Of a stretch of 58,165 bases of DNA, positions 46,135 through 55,944 are shown piece after piece (positions within the stretch are counted from its first letter, which is position 1; every line of letters starts with the position of its first letter). The notes beneath the pieces are model-generated. The model worked only from the letters and a program-made list of their open reading frames with translations, did no database searches and was not told the origin of the DNA. The DNA lies in NCBI GenBank assembly GCA_016872015.1, contig VHBK01000003.1, positions 1 to 58,165 on the forward strand. The letters run 5' to 3'. The stretch comes from Nitrososphaerota archaeon. Lineage in GTDB: Archaea; Thermoproteota; Nitrososphaeria; Nitrososphaerales; Nitrosopumilaceae. A program made the translations under genes and the position numbers.

Positions 46135-46587
46135 CTAGGAATAGATTTTGAGTAATGGATTTTGTACTGCAAGCTCGTCTAGGATTTCAGATGCTAGTCT
46201 ATCTAGCTTTTTCATTCCTGCATGAGTAACTACACGGCCCTTGCCTTGCACTTTTTCGACATAGCCAAGCTTTTCTAGTTCCTGAATTGCATTTCGTATA
46301 ATAGCGCCACCTGCGTCTCTGTGGTGTGAAAATGCATATCCTACTGCCTTGTTTCCGCCGTAATCGATTCTAAGGTCGTTCACGCCGATTGGTCCGTGCA
46401 GGTATATTTTTCTAAATACAGATGCGCATCTAGTGTACCACCATTCGCGGTCTTGTGGAGGTCGCACTGCGTGTGAGCCTGTCTTGACATATGAAGCCCA
46501 TTCTGGCTTGCCGATGTTTTCGGACTTTAGCATTGCAGCTAGTCTTGATATTAGAACATCTGCTGGTACGTCGTAGGCTTTTGCCAT
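46135..46587 (-). CDS. rps19e: 30S ribosomal protein S19e
   Basis: YDVPADVLISRLAAML...EWWYTRCASVFRKIYLHGPIGVNDLRIDYGG. Confidence 0.97.
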   Translation of the reverse strand: MAKAYDVPADVLISRLAAMLKSENIGKPEWASYVKTGSHAVRPPQDREWWYTRCASVFRKIYLHGPIGVNDLRIDYGGNKAVGYAFSHHRDAGGAIIRNAIQELEKLGYVEKVQGKGRVVTHAGMKKLDRLASEILDELAVQNPLLKIYS

Positions 46588-46618
46588 GTGAAAGTCAACC
46601 TTTCAAATCGTCTTATAA

Positions 46619-46924
46619 TCATTTAGGTCGAGCAATTACCTTGCGATAGGTGTGATTGCAGAATTTGCATGTGATTCTGATTGATTTTAGGGTCGATCTA
46701 CCCATTCTTATTCGGCTGGTCCCAGGTGGAATAAACGACTTGCATTTTTTGCAAAACTGCATTCTGATTTCATATGGAAGTACGACTTTGTATTTGGTGC
46801 TGATTTTTTTGGCAAGGCCTGCCTGCCTTTGGGCAAGCTCCGGGTTTTGTGAAATGTTGGACTGGGCCTCTTTTACTAGAATTTGAATTCTCTCCAGAGC
46901 AATTTGCTTTGGGTCATACTTCAT
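46619..46924 (-). CDS. rnp4: Ribonuclease P protein component 4 (Rpp21)
   Basis: ALERIQILVKEAQ...YEIRMQFCKKCKSFIPPGTSRIRMGRS...CKFCNHTYRK. Confidence 0.93.
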   Translation of the reverse strand: MKYDPKQIALERIQILVKEAQSNISQNPELAQRQAGLAKKISTKYKVVLPYEIRMQFCKKCKSFIPPGTSRIRMGRSTLKSIRITCKFCNHTYRKVIARPK

Positions 46925-46985
46925 TGTATAGTGGTATAATCATATTCTTAATATGGCTGCGCAATTCCTTTTTTAAAATCGACAC

Positions 46986-48008
46986 ATGCAGACTAGAATT
47001 CTCAAGGTAAATTCAAAAAATCCCGGCTTATCGCAGATTAGGCAAGCTTCCAAAATTATACAAACTGGAAGGCTTGTTGCATTTCCAACAGAAACAGTCT
47101 ATGGCCTTGGTGCAAATGCACTAGATTCCAAGGCAGTCAAAAAAATCTTTGAAGCAAAGGGCAGGCCGTCTGATAATCCACTAATTGTGCACATTTCAGA
47201 TGTTGCAGACCTTGGAATTTTGTCTGATGACATACCAAAGACGGCATTTGATCTAATTGATAGGTTTTGGCCAGGACCGCTGACTCTAGTGCTCAAAAAA
47301 TCCAAAATTGTACCAAAAATAACAACTGGCTGCCTAGACACAGTCGCAATACGAATGCCAAAAAACAAAATCGCTCTGGAATTAATTAGGCATTGTGGCA
47401 CTCCAATAGCTGCGCCTTCTGCCAATGTTGCAGGCAAACCCAGCCCCACTAGAGCACAACATGTCATAGATGATCTTTCTGGCAAAATAAGCATGATACT
47501 TGATGGGGGTCCGACAAAAATAGGAATAGAATCCACAGTAATTGATCTTTCCAGAAAAACCCCAATGTTGCTCAGACCTGGCGGTGTGACACTGGAACAG
47601 CTGCAAAAGGTCTTGAGCAAAATTGCAATCCACCCAATCATTCATGGCAAGAAAACAAAAACAATACACCGCTCACCTGGAATGAAGTACAGGCATTACT
47701 CCCCAAGGGCAAAAATAATTCTCATAGAAGGACAAAAATCCAAAGTTAACAAAAAAATTTCACAATTGTTACAATCATACAAAAAGCAGGGACTACGGGT
47801 GGGAATTTTGGGCACAAATATCAAATCAGACATGACAATAACTCAGGGCAGTCAGCAAAAAATTGCTGCCAATTTGTTTAGGTCGTTTAGGGAATTTGAC
47901 GCTAAAAAAATCGACATCATTCTAGCTCAGGGAACAAGCAAGAAGGGCCTTGGCCTAGGGATAATGAACCGGCTTGGCAAAGCTGCCTATAGAAAAATCA
48001 CTGTCTAG
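46986..48008 (+). CDS. Threonylcarbamoyl-AMP synthase (Sua5/YwlC, YrdC domain)
   Basis: GRLVAFPTETVYGLGANALDSKAVKKIFEAKGRPSDNPLIVHI. Confidence 0.96.
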   Translation: MQTRILKVNSKNPGLSQIRQASKIIQTGRLVAFPTETVYGLGANALDSKAVKKIFEAKGRPSDNPLIVHISDVADLGILSDDIPKTAFDLIDRFWPGPLTLVLKKSKIVPKITTGCLDTVAIRMPKNKIALELIRHCGTPIAAPSANVAGKPSPTRAQHVIDDLSGKISMILDGGPTKIGIESTVIDLSRKTPMLLRPGGVTLEQLQKVLSKIAIHPIIHGKKTKTIHRSPGMKYRHYSPRAKIILIEGQKSKVNKKISQLLQSYKKQGLRVGILGTNIKSDMTITQGSQQKIAANLFRSFREFDAKKIDIILAQGTSKKGLGLGIMNRLGKAAYRKITV

Positions 48009-48423
48009 CTTTTTGGTTTAGAGATTCTATTCTGCCTTTGTACTTTTCCTTGTAGGTTGCCCTGCATGTGGTACAGCAGAAAAATCGCTCAAAATCTGCT
48101 ATCTTTAGCGGCTGTGGCTTGCCAGAAATTGGACCATTACACAAATCACAGGTCATGTTAAGTATCATGTTTTTTGTAATTTTGGCAGGCCTAGGCTTTG
48201 TCTTAATGTCTAGCTTCTTTTCGGTTTTGGGCTCCAACAATCCATGATCCAGTACAGGTGACACTGACTTTATCAGGCCGACGTTAACTAGTCGCTCGTA
48301 TCTTGCCTGAACTGTTGGTGTGCTGACCTTGATTTCGCGAGATATTTGTCTAAATGACTTTCTACCATCCTGCATCAGTGATTGTATTATTGCAACATCA
48401 ATATCGTCTAGCTGGTATGGCAT
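47998..48423 (-). CDS. Lrp/AsnC-type HTH fused to TRASH metal-binding domain
   Basis: LDDIDVAIIQSLMQDGRKSFRQISREIKVSTPTVQARYERL...CDLCNGPISG...FFCCTTCRATYKEKY. Confidence 0.9.
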   Translation of the reverse strand: MPYQLDDIDVAIIQSLMQDGRKSFRQISREIKVSTPTVQARYERLVNVGLIKSVSPVLDHGLLEPKTEKKLDIKTKPRPAKITKNMILNMTCDLCNGPISGKPQPLKIADFERFFCCTTCRATYKEKYKGRIESLNQKARQ

Positions 48424-48450
48424 TGTATAAAAAAATGGAATAATAGGATA

Positions 48451-48927
48451 TTAGTTTTCTAGTGTTGCGCGTAACATCCATGCGGTCTTTTCGTGTTTTT
48501 CTAATAGCTGTGTGAGAAAGTCTTCAGTTCCATCATCGTCTACGTCGTAGCATATTTTGATTCCTTTTCGCAGGCTTCGAATTACTGTTTCATGGTCTGC
48601 AAGCAGATTTGCAATCATTGTCTTTGCAAGTGGGTATTTTCCCGGATGCTCCTTGAGTGTTGCGAATTTTACAAATTCTGCCAGTGTTGCAGGAGTTTTG
48701 GCACCTAGTGCACGGATTCGCTCTGCAACATCGTCAATGTCTTCATCTATTGCTGAATATTGTTTTTCGAATAGTTCATGGTATTGTGCAAAGTCTTCTC
48801 CTGTGACGTTCCAGTGATAGTTTCTTGTCTTGGTATACAGAACGTATTGGTCTGATAAAACACCAGATAGTACTGCGACTACCTTTTGTCGTGTATTTGG
48901 GGAAAGGCCGATGTTTACTTTGTCCAT
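48451..48927 (-). CDS. dps: Dps-family ferritin-like DNA-protecting protein
   Basis: DQYVLYTKTRNYHWNVTGEDFAQYHELFEKQYSAIDEDIDDVAERIRALG. Confidence 0.95.
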   Translation of the reverse strand: MDKVNIGLSPNTRQKVVAVLSGVLSDQYVLYTKTRNYHWNVTGEDFAQYHELFEKQYSAIDEDIDDVAERIRALGAKTPATLAEFVKFATLKEHPGKYPLAKTMIANLLADHETVIRSLRKGIKICYDVDDDGTEDFLTQLLEKHEKTAWMLRATLEN

Positions 48928-48997
48928 TGTAAGTAATTGTCAGATATGATATACAACGTTTCCTGACATTATCAAAAATTAGAATGACTAAATCAGG

Positions 48998-49070
48998 TGC
49001 GGCCGCCGGGATTTGAACCCGGGTAACGGGATTGGAAGTCCAGCGTACTACCAGGCTATACTACGGCCGC
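48998..49070 (-). tRNA. tRNA-Gly(TCC)
   Basis: GCGGCCG/CGGCCGC acceptor, loop CTTCCAA, T-arm CCGGG-TTCAAAT-CCCGG, discriminator A, 73 nt. Confidence 0.92.
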
Positions 49071-49092
49071 ACAAAATGAGGTCGCCTTGCGC

Positions 49093-49761
49093 CTACATAA
49101 AAATGGTTTTTTCATATTCGTACAAAGTTCGGGCAACCGCGACATGTGCTTCCAGCGGGTTTTCATCGACTGAATACAGTGAGTCGATGCTTTTCTTTGT
49201 AGAATCAAAAAACTCGCCTTTTGGAAATCCGCCAATGACTAGGCAGGTCTCGTCTGTGCACATTTTTGCCACAGACTCGTAGCTGCTCTTTTTGCCTTCA
49301 GAAGACAATCCAATTACCTGGTCCGGCTCTATTGCGTCAATCAGATCAGAAAAACTCATGTTTTGGATTTCAAATAATTTTTGGTCGTCTGACTTGATTA
49401 CTTTCTTCTCAAACAGCTGCTCCATTATTCCCGCAAATCTGTGATATGATTTTGGGAACCGCACTCGCTCGCCCACCGTGATTACTTTATCATCTATGGT
49501 ATGCACATAGACAGAGACTTCGTCTTCCTGGTACAGTGGTATTGTACATGCTTCAAGCAGGCAAAAATGCACTAGATCTGGTCGTCCCCGCTTTATCTCA
49601 TTTTTTAGGCCCTTCATTGCCCCAAAGTGCCACGAATTATCAAGCAAGATTTCAGACGGCTTTTTGTCCATCTTTCTGCAATATGCAGTAATAGCGTTGT
49701 GGCGGTACAATTCCTTGGGGACTAGTTCCAGTGAGGCCTCTGCAATTACTAGAGATAGCAT
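49093..49761 (-). CDS. nep1: rRNA small subunit pseudouridine N1-methyltransferase Nep1/Emg1
   Basis: LVIAEASLELVP...ILLDNSWHFGAMKGLKNEIKRGRPDLVHFCLLEACTIP...LVIGGFPKGEF. Confidence 0.95.
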   Translation of the reverse strand: MLSLVIAEASLELVPKELYRHNAITAYCRKMDKKPSEILLDNSWHFGAMKGLKNEIKRGRPDLVHFCLLEACTIPLYQEDEVSVYVHTIDDKVITVGERVRFPKSYHRFAGIMEQLFEKKVIKSDDQKLFEIQNMSFSDLIDAIEPDQVIGLSSEGKKSSYESVAKMCTDETCLVIGGFPKGEFFDSTKKSIDSLYSVDENPLEAHVAVARTLYEYEKTIFM

Positions 49762-49762
49762 T

Positions 49763-50869
49763 TTAGCTAGCGCCGATTTGCTTTTTCAGCTCGCCCCATC
49801 CAGATTTTGCGGAATCGTCTGTTTTTAGCAATCCTGCATTGCAGATATAGTTACCAAGTCTTTCTCGGACATACTGGTCGTTATTTGTTAGAGACACCTG
49901 AGATTCGGAGAATTTCTGGTCTATTATGCAAGAGCCGTCTGGCCTATCATAGATTCTATACCAGTTGAAGAACTCTATTTTTGATTGGTTTTCCCTATAG
50001 AATTCATATGCAGTTTTGATAAATTCCGCCTGGCTTGATTCGGATCCTCCAATGGTATCTGCAGTACTCCAGCTCAGCTCAAAGAACGCAACCTGGTTGT
50101 TTGGCACCATATCCAGTGCTTTTTGCAGATCAGCTTTTGCCTGTTCTGGTGTTTTGGTGATGTCGTTTATTCTGTCTACTGGAAGATACGTAAACGCAAC
50201 AAAGTCGCCAGTGTCTGCAAATTCAGAAACATAGCTAGTTAGGTTTTTGTTCAGTACGTTGTTTAGAGAAAACGCATTTCCCATTTTGATGTCTGGGTGT
50301 TTTTGCTTTAATTCATTGTAAATATTGTTAAATGATTCCCGATACAGATTCACGCTGCCGTCTGCATCATCAAAGTAAGAGTCCAGTTCTGCACCAATTA
50401 TTACAGTATCAATTGCGCCGTCATATCTGCTAAGAATCGCATCTATAGTTGTAGTTGCCTTTGTTTCCAGCGAGGTTCCAAATCCAGGTGTTCCCATCCA
50501 TGTCGGATATGGCCCTATTGTTCTGCCATTTACTATGGAAAAGTACAGTGTTGTCTGCATTCCATTGTTCTTGTTTAGGCTCATCAAAACGTCAGTGTCT
50601 CGGAAATTGTATTTTTCCCGCTCTGGCTCGACATGATTCCAAAACAGGTACAGATTCGTCCTGCCTGCTCCAGACTCATCAGCCCGAGAATAGGTCTTTT
50701 TGATTTGGTCCAGCGTTACTTGTTGCGTTGGTGTGTTTACTATTATTCCCAGCTTGTCGTTTTTTTGTGGTACAACAAAGACATCTCCTTGTGGGATACT
50801 AGACGATACAAGCAGGGCCGTAATGGCAGCTATTCCTATTCCTATTACGATGAATATTTTCTTGTCCAC
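49763..50869 (-). CDS. Membrane-anchored TIM-barrel/glycoside hydrolase-like hypothetical protein
   Basis: N-terminal TM; TNLYLFWNHVEPEREKYNFRDTDVLMSLNKNNGMQTTLYFSI; DTVIIGAELDSYF. Confidence 0.7.
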   Translation of the reverse strand: MDKKIFIVIGIGIAAITALLVSSSIPQGDVFVVPQKNDKLGIIVNTPTQQVTLDQIKKTYSRADESGAGRTNLYLFWNHVEPEREKYNFRDTDVLMSLNKNNGMQTTLYFSIVNGRTIGPYPTWMGTPGFGTSLETKATTTIDAILSRYDGAIDTVIIGAELDSYFDDADGSVNLYRESFNNIYNELKQKHPDIKMGNAFSLNNVLNKNLTSYVSEFADTGDFVAFTYLPVDRINDITKTPEQAKADLQKALDMVPNNQVAFFELSWSTADTIGGSESSQAEFIKTAYEFYRENQSKIEFFNWYRIYDRPDGSCIIDQKFSESQVSLTNNDQYVRERLGNYICNAGLLKTDDSAKSGWGELKKQIGAS

Positions 50870-50913
50870 AAAAGGGAATTGAAAAAAGTGATAATAAAAG
50901 AATTAGGCTGGTG

Positions 50914-53583
50914 TTATCCAGACGTACATCCAGAGAATCCGCATTCAATGCAGATGCTGCATCCTTCTACGAACACTAGTGCGTTCTTGCAGGATGGGCA
51001 AAGCATTTCCTCAGATACTTCTTCTTTTGCTACTTGTTCTAGTAGTGGTTCTTCTGGGATTTTGAGCTGCAGTGCATTGTTCACCTGTGTTCGGATGTAG
51101 TTGTTTTTGATGTTCTTTGCAATGAACTCATTTAGGAATGAGCTTGCAACAACGTCAAATGTCTTTTCTGCGTTCTCGCTAGTCATGTGCAAGACTTGGG
51201 TGTGTCTAGAGCCGTCTCTATACACAGTGATGCCTTTGAGGCCAAGCTCATGCGCTAGAAGATATGCAGCCTTGACATCTTCTGCTGAAACATCATGCGG
51301 CATGTTGATTGTTTTTGCTATGGCATTTCCAATCCATTCCTGCCATACTGCCTGGGCCATCAAATGATCAGACCAGTGAATGTCCATTGCAGTGACGAAA
51401 ATGTTTTGAATCCATTCTGGAACTTCCTTTAGTCCTCGAACAGAGCCATAGTTGTCTGCAATTTTTGCCAGTAATTCTTCAGAGTACAGGCCGTTTTCTC
51501 TAAGGACGTTTTCGAATATTTTGTTGGTGTAGAAGAATCGTCCCACTGTTACGCGTTTTTCAAACACCAGAGCAAATGTTGGCTCCATTCCGTTGGAGCA
51601 GTCCGCAATCATGGATAGTGTTCCTGTTGGTGCAACTGTTGTGGTCAGAACGTTTCGGATTCCGTGCTTTTGGATTTTTGTGATTAGTGCATCCCAGTCG
51701 TAATAGTGCTCGCCTTTTGGCTTTTCATAGTATCCAGAGACTGGAATCTTGCCTTCTGGGAATTCAGTTTTTGAACACAGATCAAACTCTCCACGAGATT
51801 TTGCCAGCGCTACGCTTTCCTCCATGGAGTAATACGTGAGTGCTTCAGCTAGCTTGTACTGGAATTCATATCCTTCCTTGGAATTGTATGGGATTCTTAG
51901 TTTGTATAGGAGATCTGCTACGCCCATTACACCCAATCCTATTCTTCTAGATTCTTTTGATGCCTGATCGATCTCTGGAACTGGATAGTGATTCATGTCA
52001 ATGACATTGTCCAGGAATTTGGTTGTCTTTCGGATGGTCTCTTCATATCTTTGCCAGTCAAACTCGTATTGGCCGTCTGCCTTTCTTTTGACCAAGTTTG
52101 CCAAGTTGATAGAACCTAGATTGCAGGACTCGTATGGGTACAAGCTTTGTTCTCCGCATGGGTTGGTTGCCCTCAGTGGTCCACCTCTTGCCTTTGCAAA
52201 GACATTGTACTTGTTGATATTATCAAAGAATATCAGACCAGGCTCTGCGCTCTTCCATGCAGATAGTGCGATTAGGTCGATTAGCTGGTGTGCATTGATT
52301 TCCTTTACCGGTGCTCTATCTCTTGGGCTTCGCAGTGTGTATTTGCCATCAGCACTATCTACTAGTGCAGACCAAAAGTCCTCCCAGACTCCAACTGAGA
52401 CATTAAAGTTCTCCAAGATTCCGTCTTTGGTCTTGTTTGTGATGAATTTCTCAATGTCTGGGTGCCATGCTTCAAGGATTCCCATGTTTGCACCACGTCG
52501 CTTTCCACCTTGCTTTACTACTTCGGTGACAGTATTGATGATGTTCATGAAAGAGACTGGTCCTGATGCAACACCAGAAGTTGATGCAACAATGTCTCCT
52601 TCGTGCCTTAGGTCAGAATAGTTGATTCCAACTCCTCCGCCAGACTTGAATATGAGTGCGGCATCAGATGTTGACTTCATTATATCTCCCATGTCGTCAG
52701 GCATGCCAAGCACAAAGCAGGCAGACAATTGTCCTAGTCTTGCGCCTGCATTCATCATTGTTGGAGAGTTTGGCAAAAAGTCCTGCTCTGTCATCAGAGT
52801 GTGATATTCTGTTATTCTATCGGCATATTGCTCAAATTTCTTTGCTGCAAGCAATGTCAATACTTCTTTGAAGCTCTTTTTCATTTGGCCGCGCTTTGCC
52901 AGATACACGTATTGGTTGATCAGTCCGCGGAAATGATATTTGTTCAGATAGTACTGGCCTATCTTGAATTTGTAATCAAAGTCGTCCAGTTTTGCCAGGT
53001 ATTTTCTTGCTTCTTCTGCGTCCTGGTGGGCCCCGCCCTCTCTGACATATAATTCCGAGTCATAGAGAATGTCACCAACACCAACTAGAATTGCAACTCG
53101 CTCAAACATTTGGCTTGGCGATTCTGTGATTTCGTTTTTGTTGTTTCGTAATAGATATCTTGATGCCAGAACTCGTAAGCAGTTTAGATCAAATGATTTT
53201 GCTACATAGTCCAAGTTTTTAGTATTGAGAACCTTCATCTTGTCCTCTCGTACCTTGCGACGTTCGTGTCGGTACAGAATGTAGGCTTTGGCAATTTCCC
53301 CATAGCCCTTTTCTATTAGTGTCGACTCGACCATGTCCTGAACATCCTCGACGGATGGCGGGCTGGATGCCGAAAATCCCTGCTGGATTAGCTTGTCCAA
53401 AACTCCGCTGGTCAGCTCGTCAGCTATTTTGCGGTCTGGCTGGCCGTTTGCCACCAGAGCCTTGTAGATCGCATTTGTGATCTTTTCTTTATTAAATGCG
53501 GTAATTCGTCCGTCACGCTTCTTTACGTCAACGATCGAACTTTCAATTTGAGAAAAATCTGTTGTCATATTGTCTCCCCTCAC
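50914..53583 (-). CDS. nrdJ: Adenosylcobalamin-dependent ribonucleotide reductase (start probably 53568)
   Basis: ATP-cone VKKRDGRITAFNKEKITNAIYKAL; LPNSPTMMNAGARLGQLSACFVLGMPDDMGDI; TNPCGEQSLYPYESCNLGSINL; C-terminal CPSCKNALVFVEGCSICIECGFSGC. Confidence 0.96.
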   Translation of the reverse strand: MRGDNMTTDFSQIESSIVDVKKRDGRITAFNKEKITNAIYKALVANGQPDRKIADELTSGVLDKLIQQGFSASSPPSVEDVQDMVESTLIEKGYGEIAKAYILYRHERRKVREDKMKVLNTKNLDYVAKSFDLNCLRVLASRYLLRNNKNEITESPSQMFERVAILVGVGDILYDSELYVREGGAHQDAEEARKYLAKLDDFDYKFKIGQYYLNKYHFRGLINQYVYLAKRGQMKKSFKEVLTLLAAKKFEQYADRITEYHTLMTEQDFLPNSPTMMNAGARLGQLSACFVLGMPDDMGDIMKSTSDAALIFKSGGGVGINYSDLRHEGDIVASTSGVASGPVSFMNIINTVTEVVKQGGKRRGANMGILEAWHPDIEKFITNKTKDGILENFNVSVGVWEDFWSALVDSADGKYTLRSPRDRAPVKEINAHQLIDLIALSAWKSAEPGLIFFDNINKYNVFAKARGGPLRATNPCGEQSLYPYESCNLGSINLANLVKRKADGQYEFDWQRYEETIRKTTKFLDNVIDMNHYPVPEIDQASKESRRIGLGVMGVADLLYKLRIPYNSKEGYEFQYKLAEALTYYSMEESVALAKSRGEFDLCSKTEFPEGKIPVSGYYEKPKGEHYYDWDALITKIQKHGIRNVLTTTVAPTGTLSMIADCSNGMEPTFALVFEKRVTVGRFFYTNKIFENVLRENGLYSEELLAKIADNYGSVRGLKEVPEWIQNIFVTAMDIHWSDHLMAQAVWQEWIGNAIAKTINMPHDVSAEDVKAAYLLAHELGLKGITVYRDGSRHTQVLHMTSENAEKTFDVVASSFLNEFIAKNIKNNYIRTQVNNALQLKIPEEPLLEQVAKEEVSEEMLCPSCKNALVFVEGCSICIECGFSGCTSG

Positions 53584-53782
53584 TAGGTATAATCGGTTTG
53601 GATATAACCGTGACGCCGAAAAGTTTCAGATTTTAGCTCAACAACTTTTACACCGTTCCAAGAATTTTCGTTTTGGTCATTCGTGATTCCAAAAACGATT
53701 TGCGTTATTTTTGAAAGTGATCGACTCTTCAAGGAGGGATAACTTTTATTCCACAGAAATGAAGTTTGCGATTTTCAGATTC

Positions 53783-55882
53783 TTAGCTGATGATGTATGG
53801 GGATTTGCAGGAGGGGCATTTCTCAAAGAGCTTTTCGTCCTTGAAGCCACAGTTGCCGCAGATAGGAACGTCCTTGCTTGGTCTAAAGGAGCCGATCAGA
53901 TCACCTGCCTTTTCTATTGTCTTTTTGATGTCTTCTACCTTGGAGTCACGCTCAAAGCGCATCTGTACCAGCAAGCCTCCGTTTAGTATTTTGGCGGTCT
54001 TGTTGGCGTCTGTAATTTTCTCAGATTTTGCGCTCAGCGAGTCTAGTTCCGAGCCTAAAATGATGACTCCCTGTGAATAGCCACCGCTTTCTAGGGATTT
54101 GAGAACCGACATTTTGCCGTATTTTTCTCCGTCAAGCGAGCCAAATCTAGGCGTACCGTCAGATTCTGTCATGGTTACAATAACCGAGTCGCCCATTTCC
54201 TTGCCCTTTTTCTCTGCTACATCGACTGCTGTCTGCAGGACTTTGTATAGTATTTCGTGGCCTTCCTTGTCGTCTGAATAGCCCAATATGTTAAAGACAG
54301 CCTCCTTTAGGCCTACAAGATTTACAACCAGTCCGACTGAGCTTCTCTGCATGTATTGCGTGTTTGCCGCAAGAACTGGATTTAGTCCGCGTCTGGTCAG
54401 ATCGGAGATGTCTTTTTTGCGCAAAGACATTGCAGCGAGTGCTGGCTTCATTAGTAATGCAAGTCTTGCTCTAAAGTAAGTCTCGTCCTTGTTTGACTCA
54501 AACGCAAGTCTTGGCAAGTTTATTGTCAATGATTGCAAGTTGATCGATGATGTGCTGTTCTTTGCCTTGATTCTTGTAATTCCGCTGTACGAGGTCTCGT
54601 CTTTAGAGAAGAGAACTTTGCCACCAATAGATATGATTTCAGAAACAGTTTGTGAAACATCAGAGACTTTACCTGCAGAATAATCAATGACTAGTCCAAC
54701 TTGCGGTACTGGAGTCATCTTGACATAGTTCTTGTATGCATTCAGTACTGCTGCTACAACCTTGGGCTCTGCACCTAATTGAATTCTAAATGAGACCAGT
54801 GTTGGTTCTTTTGTGTATTTGGATGCGGTGGAAGAGGTGATCAGTGAGCCGACCAGCTTTTCTTCTAGTTCTGTTATGTTCTTTGCATGTTTTACGCAAA
54901 GTTGCACTAGTCCATCCAGAATTATTTCCTTTGATGCTTCCTTTGAGGCCAAAGATATGATCATTGACAGAGACGACATTAGGTTGTCCAGTGTCTTGAC
55001 TGTCGCAATTCTGCTAACTCCTAGGAATTTACCTTTGAGATCAATTCCATCTTCGATGAGTTCTTTAAGATTAAAGAAGATCGTATCAGGAAGTAATGAC
55101 CAGATTCCCGGATTTGAAATGTGAATGTCGCCTGAGAGATGCGAGTCTGCAACGTCTTTTGGTAGTGCGTTTAGCAGTAGATTTTCTGCAAAGATTGTTT
55201 GGCCAGACTTGAAGAATAGTCCCTGTGCACCATTGTCAATATTGTCGACATTTGTGAGCATTTCCTGAATGTCAAAGACAGGCATGCCCAGGCGTGCTAG
55301 CTTGTTGCGGTATTCCTCGTGTCCGTGTTCGAGTAGCACAGAATTTACCATTTCACGAATGAGTGAGCCTGTAAGATAGGTTGTCTGGTATTTGTAAATG
55401 CGATTTTCCACTTCTTCGGTGATTTTTTGAGCTAATTCTAGTGGAAGGCTTCCCTCTCGGACCAAGGACTGGATTATTTTGTGAGAGTTAAATTCCTCAA
55501 TTGACTCGTGTGAAGTCCTAACATACATTTTGCCTGATTCAATAATAGAGCGCTCTTCAATTTGGCGAGCCAAGCTAAGTACTAGTTTGCCAAGATTTGT
55601 AATGGTGTAGCGTCTCTCGGACTTGTTTAGTGCGACAAGGGACTGCCTTAGTAGTTTTCTCAAGTGATATGCAAATTTGCCGCTTTCCTTTTTGGACTTG
55701 AATCCAGCAAGCGACTTTAGCTCAGAATATGTTAGTGGGCCCTTGGAGTTTAGAATTCTTAGAATATCAATTCTGTTTGGACTTGCCATGACAGAGAAGA
55801 TCATTCTTACACGTTTTGATGTAGATTGTAAAATTCCTCCAGACTTTTTGGGATCGATCATCCCAGCAGCCTCAATACTCAT
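53783..55882 (-). CDS. HTH + ATP-cone + degenerate NrdD-like domain + zinc ribbon protein
   Basis: RVRMIFSVMASPNRIDILRILNSKG...; MYVRTSHESIEEFNSHKIIQSLVREG; DSHLSGDIHISNPGIWSLLPDTIFFNLKELIEDG; CGNCGFKDEKLFEKCPSCKS. Confidence 0.85.
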   Translation of the reverse strand: MSIEAAGMIDPKKSGGILQSTSKRVRMIFSVMASPNRIDILRILNSKGPLTYSELKSLAGFKSKKESGKFAYHLRKLLRQSLVALNKSERRYTITNLGKLVLSLARQIEERSIIESGKMYVRTSHESIEEFNSHKIIQSLVREGSLPLELAQKITEEVENRIYKYQTTYLTGSLIREMVNSVLLEHGHEEYRNKLARLGMPVFDIQEMLTNVDNIDNGAQGLFFKSGQTIFAENLLLNALPKDVADSHLSGDIHISNPGIWSLLPDTIFFNLKELIEDGIDLKGKFLGVSRIATVKTLDNLMSSLSMIISLASKEASKEIILDGLVQLCVKHAKNITELEEKLVGSLITSSTASKYTKEPTLVSFRIQLGAEPKVVAAVLNAYKNYVKMTPVPQVGLVIDYSAGKVSDVSQTVSEIISIGGKVLFSKDETSYSGITRIKAKNSTSSINLQSLTINLPRLAFESNKDETYFRARLALLMKPALAAMSLRKKDISDLTRRGLNPVLAANTQYMQRSSVGLVVNLVGLKEAVFNILGYSDDKEGHEILYKVLQTAVDVAEKKGKEMGDSVIVTMTESDGTPRFGSLDGEKYGKMSVLKSLESGGYSQGVIILGSELDSLSAKSEKITDANKTAKILNGGLLVQMRFERDSKVEDIKKTIEKAGDLIGSFRPSKDVPICGNCGFKDEKLFEKCPSCKSPYIIS

Positions 55883-55944
55883 GGTTAGGCTTAAGATCAG
55901 TACTAAATAAGACTTGTGAAGTTTCTAAAAACAAACTTTACGGA

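Noticed and set aside
48936-48953. Match to the stress palindrome near dps (ATTGTCAG-at-ATGATATA)
   Set aside because: Overlaps the dps TATA box rather than lying upstream of it; partly explained by TATA composition.
51995-52621. 208-aa plus-strand ORF inside nrdJ
   Set aside because: Antisense shadow ORF; nrdJ is unambiguous on the minus strand.
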